Assembly: GCF_000737325.1 (NCBI RefSeq)
Contig: NZ_CP011125.1
Coordinates: 310,001-374,000, forward strand
DNA from: Sandaracinus amylolyticus
GTDB taxonomy: Bacteria > Myxococcota_A > Polyangia > Polyangiales > Sandaracinaceae
Direction: 5' to 3'
Length of the DNA: 64,000 nucleotides
Made by a program: the position numbers and the translations under genes. The notes beneath the pieces are model-generated. The model did no database searches, was not told the origin of the DNA, and worked only from the letters and a program-made list of their open reading frames with translations. Shown one piece after another: positions 1 through 7,125 of the stretch; position 1 is the stretch's first letter, and each line of letters begins with the position of its first letter.

Positions 1-1524
1 CACGCGGACACGATCGTCGTCGGTGCCGGCTCGGCCGGCTGCGTGATCGCGTCGCGCGTCAGCGAGCGCAGCGATCACGACGTGCTGGTCCTCGACGCGG
101 GGCCCGACTATCCGAGCGCGCGTCCCGACGACCTCCGCGACGGGACGCGCAACAGCTACCAGCGGCACGACTGGGGGTTCCGGCACCGCCCGAGCGAGCG
201 CAGCCTCGCGGCGGTGCCGATGCCGCGCGGGCGTGTGGTCGGTGGGTCGTCGGCGGTGAACACCTGCATCGCGCTCCGCGGTGTGCCGGCGGACTACGAC
301 GAGTGGGCGGAGCGCGGGCTGCGCGAGTGGTCGTGGTCGCGCTGTCTTCCCGCGTTCCGGCGGCTCGAGCGCGATCTCGACTTCGGCGCGCGCGACCCCG
401 AGATCCACGGTGATCGGGGGCCGCTGCCGATCCGACGCGCGCGCGAGGACGAGCTCGTGCCGTGGCAGCGTGCGTATCGCGACGCGTGCCTCGCGATGGG
501 CTTCGCGCCGGTCGACGATCACAATCGTCCGGGCGCGCTCGGTGTCGGCGCGCACGCGATGAACGTGATCGACGGCGTGCGCCAGGACGCGGCGTCGTGC
601 TGGCTGAGCCCCGAGGTGCGCGCGCGCCGCAACCTGCGCATCCACGATCACACGCTCGTGCATCGCGTGCGGATCGAGGGCTCGCGCGTGCGCGGCGTCG
701 ACGTGGAACGAAACGGCGTGGTGCACACCATCTCCGCGCGCCGCGTGGTGCTGTCCGCGGGCGCGCTCGCGACGCCGGGCATCCTGCTGCGCTCGGGCAT
801 CGGTCCGCGCGAGGAGCTCGCGAGGCTCGGCGTGCGCCGGGTGCGCGACGTGCCCGCCGTCGGCGCGCAGCTGCTCGATCACCCGGGCACCGCGGTGTTC
901 TGCTGGCCGCGCGCGCCGATGCGCTCCGACGTGCACGGACCGCTGATCCAGGTCGCGCTGCGGCTCCGCTCCGCGCGCTCGCGCTTCGACGGCGACCTGC
1001 AGCTGCAGGCGGGCTCGTTCTGGTTCTTCCCGATCGGGCGCGGCGTCGCGCTGCCGGGCGTCGGCGTGATGATGCACGTCGGCAAGCCGGTCGGGACGGG
1101 TGAGCTGCTTCATCCGAGCGCCGATCCGCGCGACGCTCCGATCGTCAGGTCACGCTTCTTCGCCGACGCGCGTGATCGCGACGTCGCGATCGAGGGCCTC
1201 ATGCTGGCGCGAGAGATCTGCGAGACGGCCCCGCTGCGCGGCGCGCATCGGTTCGTGTGGCCGCGCGAGCACGTGCTCCGTGATCGCGCGCGGATCGACG
1301 CGATGCTCCCGGCGCACTGCGACTCCGGCTACCACCCGTGCGGCACGGTGCCGATGGGCGACGCGCTCGACGGCCACGGCCGCATCGACGGCATCGAAGG
1401 CCTCCACGTCGCCGACGCGTCGATCATGCCGACGATCCCGACTGCCAACATCCATCTCGCGGTGCTGATGATCGGAGAGCGTTTCGGTGCGTGGCTGAGA
1501 GACGGATTCGACTCCGACTCCTGA
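1..1524 (+). CDS. GMC family oxidoreductase (choline dehydrogenase-like), 5' end outside window
   Basis: FAD-dependent oxidase/dehydrogenase acting on an alcohol; the substrate cannot be read. The frame is open from base 1, so the start lies upstream; 507 residues are visible. The first residues carry the dinucleotide-binding motif GAGSAGCV. The first GMC signature RGRVVGGSSAVN lies at about nt 226-265 and the second, GALATPGILLRSGIG, at about nt 760-805. The C-terminal active site has the expected His in GYHPCGTVPMG (about nt 1325-1360) and the conserved Asn in PTANIHLAVLMIGE. No signal peptide is visible because the N-terminus is missing. It converges with the acyltransferase, whose stop lies 12 nt beyond. 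The family assignment is firm; the substrate is unknown. Confidence 0.93.
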   Translation, partial: HADTIVVGAGSAGCVIASRVSERSDHDVLVLDAGPDYPSARPDDLRDGTRNSYQRHDWGFRHRPSERSLAAVPMPRGRVVGGSSAVNTCIALRGVPADYDEWAERGLREWSWSRCLPAFRRLERDLDFGARDPEIHGDRGPLPIRRAREDELVPWQRAYRDACLAMGFAPVDDHNRPGALGVGAHAMNVIDGVRQDAASCWLSPEVRARRNLRIHDHTLVHRVRIEGSRVRGVDVERNGVVHTISARRVVLSAGALATPGILLRSGIGPREELARLGVRRVRDVPAVGAQLLDHPGTAVFCWPRAPMRSDVHGPLIQVALRLRSARSRFDGDLQLQAGSFWFFPIGRGVALPGVGVMMHVGKPVGTGELLHPSADPRDAPIVRSRFFADARDRDVAIEGLMLAREICETAPLRGAHRFVWPREHVLRDRARIDAMLPAHCDSGYHPCGTVPMGDALDGHGRIDGIEGLHVADASIMPTIPTANIHLAVLMIGERFGAWLRDGFDSDS

Positions 1525-1536
1525 CTGGCACGCTCC

Positions 1537-2187
1537 TCAGCGACCGACGGATACCCACTCTCCGCGTCGCGCGTCCCAGCGCTTCACCACCCGCGCCGGC
1601 GCGCCGACTGCCACGCTGAGCGGCGGGATGTCGCAGTTGACCACGCTGCCCGCGCCGATGATCGAGTGCGCGCCGATGGTCACGCCGCGCAGGATGCACG
1701 CGCGCTCTCCGACGAACACCTGCTCGCCGATGTCGATCGGCGCGGCGATGACCCGGTCGTTCCGGAAGTCCGCGGGGTCGCGGAGATCGTGCTCGTGATC
1801 GATGATCAGCACGTGCGCCGCGAGCCCGGATCCCGCGCGGAGGATCACGCTGGTCGCCGCGCCGATGTGCACGAACTCCGAGATCATGCAGTGATCGCCG
1901 ATCTGCAGGATCGGCCGGTGTGGATCGTTGCCGACCACCTCGAGCCGCGCGAAGCGTCGGATCGAGACCTCGCGTCCGATCGAGATCGCCTCGGGCCGAT
2001 GCAGCGCGACGTGGCGCTCGAGGTGCGAGTCGCGACCGAACGTGTGGAAGTGCCGCCGCTGGACGTGCCAGCGCGCGCGACGCGCGACACGTCCGACGAC
2101 CTCGCGGGGATCGAAACGAGACCTCGGCGGAGTCCCCGTCTCGAGCACCACTGCGGGACGAGGCCTCGGGACGGCGATGGCGTTCAT
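1537..2187 (-). CDS. Left-handed beta-helix (hexapeptide repeat) acyltransferase
   Basis: A 216-residue O- or N-acetyltransferase of the LacA/NodL/WcaF type. From about residue 62 to 195 it shows imperfect hexapeptide repeats (IGREVSI, IGDHCMI, IGAATSV, IGEQVFVGERACI, IGAHSIIGAGSVV), which form the parallel beta-helix. It ends with the usual closing strand PLSVAVGAPARVVKRW. His residues in the LIIDHEHD segment are candidates for the catalytic base. Such enzymes usually decorate polysaccharide or a sugar nucleotide, but no glycan gene is adjacent, so the acceptor is unknown. It diverges from the HbpS-like gene. The start at 2187 is the first ATG; no strong Shine-Dalgarno sequence is seen. Confidence 0.88.
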   Translation of the reverse strand: MNAIAVPRPRPAVVLETGTPPRSRFDPREVVGRVARRARWHVQRRHFHTFGRDSHLERHVALHRPEAISIGREVSIRRFARLEVVGNDPHRPILQIGDHCMISEFVHIGAATSVILRAGSGLAAHVLIIDHEHDLRDPADFRNDRVIAAPIDIGEQVFVGERACILRGVTIGAHSIIGAGSVVNCDIPPLSVAVGAPARVVKRWDARRGEWVSVGR

Positions 2188-2251
2188 GCCGTCCGATTTC
2201 GCCGCGCACGTGCATTGCTCAAGCGCCCCGGGCGCGGGTCTCCGGACGCGC

Positions 2252-2257
2252 TACCCT
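2252..2257 (+). promoter_or_regulatory. Candidate -10 element (TACCCT) for a leaderless transcript
   Basis: A TAnnnT hexamer ending 8 nt before the ATG of the HbpS-like gene, which has no Shine-Dalgarno sequence. A start site 7-9 nt downstream would place +1 at or near the start codon. The same arrangement precedes several other genes here. No clear -35 box is seen. Confidence 0.4.
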
Positions 2258-2265
2258 CGCGCGCG

Positions 2266-2697
2266 ATGCGCTCGATTGCGACGCTGGATCTGCAGGACGC
2301 GACGGTGGCGATCGACGCCGTGCGCGAGTCTCTCGCTCTCGCCGGGAAGGCCGCCGTGATCGCGGTGGCCGACGCGCACGGTGATCTCGTCCTCCTCGCG
2401 CGGCTGGACGGCGCGCCGGCGACGTCGGTCACGATCGCGACGAACAAGGCGTGGACGGCCGCGACCCAGGGCGGCACCACGCGCGCGATCGGCGCTCGGC
2501 TGCGCAACGCCGACGAGGCGTTCGACATCGCGTACTACGGCGATCGGCGCGCGTGTGGGTGGGGCGGCGGCGTGGCGGTGGTCGATCGCGCAGGCGCCGT
2601 GATCGGCGCGGTCGCGGTGAGCGGCCTGCCGGAGCTCGAGGACGAGCGCTTCGCGATGATCGGCAAGGACGCGATCGAGTCGCGGCTGCGTCCGTAG
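2266..2697 (+). CDS. GlcG/HbpS family protein (haem-degrading/cobalamin-adenosyltransferase fold)
   Basis: A 143-residue protein of the HbpS/GlcG family, small cytosolic or secreted proteins that bind haem in Streptomyces HbpS and are otherwise of uncertain function. Family landmarks are the N-terminal helix of alternating A/R residues, the strand-turn AVIAVADAHGDLVLLARLDG (about residues 29-48), the ATNKAWTAA helix, and the GGGVAVVDRAGAVIGAVAVSG segment near the C-terminus. The ATG at 2266 was chosen because the family homology begins right there and a TACCCT -10-like box precedes it; the open frame upstream overlaps the divergent acyltransferase and is not coding. No signal peptide is seen. 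Confidence 0.85.
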   Translation: MRSIATLDLQDATVAIDAVRESLALAGKAAVIAVADAHGDLVLLARLDGAPATSVTIATNKAWTAATQGGTTRAIGARLRNADEAFDIAYYGDRRACGWGGGVAVVDRAGAVIGAVAVSGLPELEDERFAMIGKDAIESRLRP

Positions 2698-2743
2698 CTC
2701 CGCGAGCCTCGACACCGACCGGCGCGAGCCTCACGGATCGCTC

Positions 2744-3124
2744 GTGCTCACGCGCTACTCGATCGTGCGAGGCGCGCGCTCGTCGTCGCTGCCGCGCGGG
2801 ATCCGACAGGACACGCGCAAGCACACGTCGCACGTGCTGCGGCCCACGAAGGAGATCGTCGACGAGGTGTTCGGCAGCGCTCGCGACGAGGCCGCGTGGG
2901 AGCGCTACGCGGTGCAGTACCGCGCGCTGCTGGAAGAGCGCTTCGCCGCGAACCGCAAGCCCTTCGATCGGCTCGCGTCGTTCGCGCGGTGGCACGACGT
3001 CTATCTCGGGTGCAGCTGCCCTTCGACGAAGAACCCCGACGTCATGCGCTGCCACACCGTCGTCGCGCTGCGCTTCATGAAGGAGCGCTACCCCGATCTC
3101 GACGTGCGACTGCCCGCGACCTGA
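2744..3124 (+). CDS. Conserved small protein, possibly DUF488-like
   Basis: A 126-residue protein, probably with a GTG start. The visible features are a basic N-terminus, an alpha-helical middle (AWERYAVQYRALLEERFAA), and a compact motif with Cys and His, VYLGCSCPSTKNPDVMRCH. This resembles the cysteine/CH end of DUF488 proteins, in which a hydrophobic strand leads into a Cys-rich loop and a CH pair. I infer the resemblance from the motif only. Third codon positions are almost all G or C, so it is surely coding. It ends one base before the convergent small CCGSSC protein. Function unknown. Confidence 0.65.
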   Translation: MLTRYSIVRGARSSSLPRGIRQDTRKHTSHVLRPTKEIVDEVFGSARDEAAWERYAVQYRALLEERFAANRKPFDRLASFARWHDVYLGCSCPSTKNPDVMRCHTVVALRFMKERYPDLDVRLPAT

Positions 3125-3322
3125 TCACGTCTCGCGGCCGAGCTTGCGCCGGGCGACCCGAACCGCGCGCGCGAGCGTGACCACGCAGGGATCGCACGAG
3201 CTGCCGCAGCACGTCGTGGGGTCGGGCGGCGCGTCGAGGTGGGTCCGCACCATCTCGCGCTGGGTCTCGCGCATCCCGGTCGCGCGCAGGGCCTCGGTGA
3301 TCGCACCGTCGACGTCGTCCAC
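3125..3322 (-). CDS. Small oxidoreductase-like domain protein (CCxSxCxxC motif)
   Basis: A 65-residue protein with a GTG start (bases 3320-3322). Its core, PPDPTTCCGSSCDPCVV, matches the short Pro-rich plus CCxSGCxxCV pattern of the oxidoreductase-like N-terminal domain, which is found as a small stand-alone protein in many proteobacteria and at the start of some eukaryotic reductases. The four cysteines could bind a metal or form disulfides; the role is unknown. It sits downstream of the MBL-fold gene on the same strand with a 97-nt gap and abuts the convergent DUF488-like gene. The assignment rests on the motif. Confidence 0.65.
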   Translation of the reverse strand: MDDVDGAITEALRATGMRETQREMVRTHLDAPPDPTTCCGSSCDPCVVTLARAVRVARRKLGRET

Positions 3323-3419
3323 GGGCGCGAAGCTCCCACGTGCGCGCGCGCGAGCAAGCGGTCGTGTCGCGGCGCGCCTCGCGCGAGCGACGTGCCGCGG
3401 CGGGGCGCGTCGCTCGCGC

Positions 3420-4250
3420 TCACGCGTGGAGCGGCTCGGGCATCGGCGGCGGAGCGGGCGCGAGCATCCGCGCGAAGGCGGGCTGGTCGGGCCCGACGAA
3501 CGGCGGCGCGGAGTGGGCTGCGCGCACGTTGTCGAGCAGCGCGTCGAGGATGCCGAACGCAGGCGGCAGGTGCGTGCTCAGCACGCGCTCGGGCGCGAGC
3601 GCGCGCACCGACGAGAGCGAGCGCTCGAACACGGGCGTCTCGAGCGCGCCGAGCCACGGCGAGTCGATCGTCGCCCACGTCACCTCACCCTCGCGCAGCG
3701 CGTTCCCGCCGAGCTCGTTCGCGCTCTCCACGGGCTTCGAGAGCACGGCGCCGAAGCTGTCCGACGAGAACAGCGTGCGCGTGCTCGGGTCGAAGAACGC
3801 GGTCGTCTCCGGCGCGTCGTAGGTCGGCGGCCGCAGCGCGAGCAGCTCGCGATCACCGACGTCGAGGCTCTGTCCGGGGTTGAGCAGGAACACGCGCTCC
3901 GGCGGGATCGGTCCGTAGAGCCCGAGCTTGCCGAGCCCGAGGAACGTGGTGACGAGCCGCGCGTCGGGCGCCTCGGCGAGCACGTCGCGCAGCGCGCCGA
4001 TGTGATCGGGATCGGCGTGAGTCAGCCAGATCCACCGCAGATCGCGAGGATCGATCGCGGCGCGCACCGCATCGAGGTACGCGGCCGAGCCCGCGACGTA
4101 CCCGGTGTCGACGAGCACCGGCTCCTTCGCGCGCAGGACGAACGCGTTGATCGGCACGAGCCCGAGGCCCGGCACCGGATAGAACGACGAGAGGATGTCG
4201 ACGTCCGCGCCGATCGTGCGCGGCGTGATCTTCTGAATCGGCTCGAGCAC
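3420..4250 (-). CDS. MBL-fold metallo-hydrolase
   Basis: A 276-residue metallo-beta-lactamase-fold protein. The start is a GTG at 4250, preceded by a clear GGAGGTG Shine-Dalgarno, although the frame stays open far upstream. The metal site is LTHADPDHIG with first ligand His78, an HxDxDH variant of the usual HxHxDH. A later Asp (FFDPSTRTLFSSDSFG) and His (LSTHLPP) supply further ligands. The layout of a buried N-terminal sheet (VLVDTGYVAG) before the metal motif is like that of the oxygen-reductase/FprA-type MBL domain, but there is no flavodoxin part. The substrate is unknown. It lies 50 nt downstream of the ferritin-like gene on the same strand, so the two may be co-transcribed. Confidence 0.85.
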   Translation of the reverse strand: MLEPIQKITPRTIGADVDILSSFYPVPGLGLVPINAFVLRAKEPVLVDTGYVAGSAAYLDAVRAAIDPRDLRWIWLTHADPDHIGALRDVLAEAPDARLVTTFLGLGKLGLYGPIPPERVFLLNPGQSLDVGDRELLALRPPTYDAPETTAFFDPSTRTLFSSDSFGAVLSKPVESANELGGNALREGEVTWATIDSPWLGALETPVFERSLSSVRALAPERVLSTHLPPAFGILDALLDNVRAAHSAPPFVGPDQPAFARMLAPAPPPMPEPLHA

Positions 4251-4300
4251 GCACCACCTCCGTTGCCGTGATCGACGGAGACGGCGCGCAACAACCGGGC

Positions 4301-5617
4301 CTAGCCGATCGCGCGTGCGATGCGATCGACGATGCCGGCCGCGACGCGCGCGCTCGGCAGGCCCGCTGCCCGCGCGAGCCCGGGGGCGGGATCGATCGCG
4401 ACCTCGGTGCGGAGCTCGTCGAGCGCGGCCGCGCGCGCACGATCCACCTCGGCGCGCGCCGCGTCGTCGAGCCGGGGCTCGAGCCACGCCGCGAGCCGCC
4501 ACGACACATCGGCGTGGCGCAGCTCGTCCTCGGCGATGACGCGCATCGCGTTGCGCAGCTCGAGATCCTCCGCGCACGCGGCTTGATGCAGTCCGACGAT
4601 CGCGCCGAACGTCTCGCGCACGCAGCCCTCGACCGCGTTCTCGAGCGCGATCGCGCGCGCGTCGCGCAGCGCGCGCGGCGCGACGACGGGCGCCTCGACG
4701 TTCCCGCCTCTCGCGCGCGCGAGCGCGCTCGTCACCTCGGCGTGCCGAACCTCGTCGGCGCGCGCCTCGCGCACGGCGCGAAGGAGCGCCTCGGGCGCGG
4801 CGAGCGCGCGCAGCTCGCGCTCCATGACGTCGAACGCGATGACCGCGCTCGCCTCGAGGCGCGCGATCTCCGCGAGGTAGCGCCCGAGCGCGCCGCGCCC
4901 GCGATCGCCGCGCGCAGGCTCGAGCCCTTCGGGACGGCGCCCGGCGCACGCACCCTCGATGCGCTCGATCTCCTCGCTCGTGATCTCCTCGATCTCGCCC
5001 GCGTCGTTCACGAAGAGCACGAAGCGACGCGTCACGATCGGATTGCAGCTGCGCACTTCCTTGGTCGCGATCACCTCGAAGCCGCCCTCGACCTCGCGCA
5101 CCGCCGATCTCGAGACAGTGCCGCAGCGCACCTCGAACCCTTCGCTCCACACGACCATCAGGGCCTCGTCGGACGTGTCGATCGTGCCGAGCAGCTCCAC
5201 GAAGCGCGCGCGGCCGGTCCACGCCTCGACCTGATCTCCGTCGGTCGAGATCACGTGCCGCGAGCCCTCGCTCGTCGGGATCGTCGCCGCATCGAACGCC
5301 TCTGTGCACGTCGTGGCGTCGGTCGCGTCACCGCACCGCGTGCCGGTCTCGTCCACCACGCTCGCGATCCGCTCGAGCAGCGTGTTGGACACGAGCGCGA
5401 GGTGCGCGTGCGGCGCGGGCGTCTCGATCGCCCCGAGCGGGCGCCAGCTCATCGATCCGCACGAGGGCGACGACGCGAAGTCGGGATGCGAGAAGTGCGA
5501 CTCCGCGCATCCTCCCAGCGTCGCGGCGATCGACGCGCCCGCGATCGCACGGAGCATGCGCGTGACGGGCGCGCGGTGCGCGGTGACGAGCTCGATCAGC
5601 GAAGGCGAAGGGCGCAT
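4301..5617 (-). CDS. Exported ferritin-like domain lipoprotein
   Basis: A 438-residue protein. After a charged N-terminus it has a hydrophobic stretch ending in a lipobox, IAATLGGC, so it is probably a lipoprotein; a shorter start at the inner Met (5557) would give a more standard signal peptide. The middle is unrecognised and contains several Cys. The C-terminal 200 residues hold two ferritin-like half-repeats. Each has an ExxxA helix followed by an ExxH pair: RLEASAVIAFDVM with DEVRHAE, and NAVEGCVRETFG with DELRHAD. These would build a di-iron four-helix bundle outside the cytoplasm. The upstream in-frame extension lacks support. The MBL-fold gene follows after 50 nt. Confidence 0.75.
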   Translation of the reverse strand: MRPSPSLIELVTAHRAPVTRMLRAIAGASIAATLGGCAESHFSHPDFASSPSCGSMSWRPLGAIETPAPHAHLALVSNTLLERIASVVDETGTRCGDATDATTCTEAFDAATIPTSEGSRHVISTDGDQVEAWTGRARFVELLGTIDTSDEALMVVWSEGFEVRCGTVSRSAVREVEGGFEVIATKEVRSCNPIVTRRFVLFVNDAGEIEEITSEEIERIEGACAGRRPEGLEPARGDRGRGALGRYLAEIARLEASAVIAFDVMERELRALAAPEALLRAVREARADEVRHAEVTSALARARGGNVEAPVVAPRALRDARAIALENAVEGCVRETFGAIVGLHQAACAEDLELRNAMRVIAEDELRHADVSWRLAAWLEPRLDDAARAEVDRARAAALDELRTEVAIDPAPGLARAAGLPSARVAAGIVDRIARAIG

Positions 5618-5726
5618 GCGCGCGCTGAGTGCATGCTGCGCGCCACGCGCATTTCGCTGTTTTCCGGGGAGATCACGCGGTCGCGTGCTGGCACTACTCG
5701 GCACGCGACCGCGCACCTGCGCTCGA

Positions 5727-6239
5727 TCAGGCCGCGCGCACCCAGTCGCGCAGCTGCGGCATCACGCGGCCGTCCCAGGTCTCCGAAGTGCGCAGCTCGA
5801 GGAACTGCCCGAGCAGGTCGTCGAGGATCGTCTCGAGCGTCTCCACGAGCTCCATGCGCTCGTAGAACTTCTCGTCGTTCTCCTCCCTCAGGAGCGCGGG
5901 GATCTGCACGCTCGCGATGCTCAGCGTGTCCGCGTTGAGCAGGAATCCCCACGTCTGCGTCCCGCGCGCGATGCGCAGCTTCGCCTTGATCGGCAGCTTG
6001 CCCTGGCGGAGCGCTTCCTTCGCCTCGGGGCTCGCGCTCGGCATCGCCGACTTGAGCTTGCTCTCGCTCTTCTCGTCCTCGGCGCCGACGAGCGTCAGCT
6101 GGGCTTCGAGCCACACCTCGCACGCCTCGCCGTTCGAGAGCGTGAGCACGCCCTCCTTCGCCTCGCTCTCGTGCCAGAGCCACACCAGGAATTCGCGCCC
6201 GAGAAAACGAGCGCGCTCGATGCGATCGACGTAGTCCAC
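5727..6239 (-). CDS. Conserved protein paired with RdgC-like gene
   Basis: A 170-residue acidic protein. It begins with a conserved-looking segment, RARFLGREFLVWLWHESE, followed by a two-strand module, a charged linker, and a C-terminal amphipathic helix ending in the AA carboxy-terminus. It starts 15 nt after the stop of the RdgC-like gene, so the two are almost certainly co-transcribed. I recall GREFLxWLW-type segments in larger RdgC-like proteins of other delta-proteobacteria. This pair may therefore be a split version of one protein, or an accessory subunit. That link is inference; no catalytic residues are evident. Confidence 0.7.
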   Translation of the reverse strand: MDYVDRIERARFLGREFLVWLWHESEAKEGVLTLSNGEACEVWLEAQLTLVGAEDEKSESKLKSAMPSASPEAKEALRQGKLPIKAKLRIARGTQTWGFLLNADTLSIASVQIPALLREENDEKFYERMELVETLETILDDLLGQFLELRTSETWDGRVMPQLRDWVRAA

Positions 6240-6254
6240 GACTCCGCTCCTTCT

Positions 6255-6881
6255 TCAGACGTTGGCAGTGCTCGCGAGCGTGAACGGCTCGAGCAGAGGC
6301 AGCTTCTCCATCAGGCGCTCGGCCAGACCGCGCTTCTCCGCGGCGACGTACGCGCCGTCGGGCACGAGCTCGAGCTCGAACGTCTTCTCGAAGAGCTCGA
6401 TCATCGACTCGTGCTGCTTCGGTGAATTCGCGAAGAAGCGCACCACGCCCTCGCCGAGGCCCCACGAGAGATCGACGACGTTCATCGCGGGCACGACCTT
6501 GTGGCGCAGCTTCGCCATCACCAGCGCCTCGAGGTTCTTCTTCTGCGTGCGAGAGAGCTTCTCGCACCCGTGCTCCGCGCAATAGGCACGCTCCGCCTCC
6601 CGGAACGACGCCTTGAAGAGCGATCCCGGGATGCGCCACGTGTCGGTGCGCAGTCCGAGGTTGAGATAGTCGTTGAAGAACACCTTCTCGTAGCTGAGAT
6701 CGAGGTCGAACGGATGCTCGACCGAGCACCAGCCGGTCCGCGAGTCGACCTCTTCGGAAGGATCGAGATCGCGGAACGCGCGAAGGCGAATGGACTCGAC
6801 GAACCGGTCGCGGAAATCGGCCGGGAGCTCGCCGCGGACGTGGAACTTGGTGAAGCTGATCGAACCTCGGAACGCGCCCAA
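6255..6881 (-). CDS. rdgC: RdgC-like (recombination-associated) protein, short form, TTG start
   Basis: A 208-residue protein. The start is a TTG at 6881, seven bases or so after GGAGGT, and begins at GAFRGSISFTKFHVRGE; the open frame upstream of it has no ribosome site and a non-family sequence. RdgC proteins form a ring around DNA and curb RecA filament formation. Landmarks shared with the family N-terminal half are AFRDLDPSEEVDSRTGW, the segment IPGSLFKASFREAE, a basic helix SRTQKKNLEALVMAKL, and VVDLSWGLGEGVVRFF followed by a helix ending in FEKTF. It is shorter than the roughly 300-residue E. coli protein. The partner gene follows 15 nt later. Confidence 0.72.
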   Translation of the reverse strand: MGAFRGSISFTKFHVRGELPADFRDRFVESIRLRAFRDLDPSEEVDSRTGWCSVEHPFDLDLSYEKVFFNDYLNLGLRTDTWRIPGSLFKASFREAERAYCAEHGCEKLSRTQKKNLEALVMAKLRHKVVPAMNVVDLSWGLGEGVVRFFANSPKQHESMIELFEKTFELELVPDGAYVAAEKRGLAERLMEKLPLLEPFTLASTANV

Positions 6882-7125
6882 GAGGACCTCCGTCGAGCGT
6901 CGATAACACCCGCTCCGAGACGGGGTCCAGAATCCGGACGCGCTGGGATCTCGCATACAGAGTTCCGCCCGGATTCCAACGACATCGCCGCGAAATTCGG
7001 GTTGGAACCGCGCATCGCTCGGAGCGTCTCAGCGGGCGGTCGGATCGACCGTGGCGCGGGCGCGCGCCGCGGAGGGAGAGGTCCGACCGACGACGGCCGC
7101 GGTCCGCGGCGGAGGGGACGGCGAC

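Noticed and set aside
1666-2265. N-terminal extension of the HbpS-like protein
   Set aside because: The open frame runs antisense through the hexapeptide acyltransferase. Family homology begins at 2266, where a -10 box also points.
6971-7009. Operator between rdgC-like and S1 protease genes
   Set aside because: TTCCAAC/GTTGGAA is only a 7-bp dyad with a 20-nt loop, which is too weak to claim.
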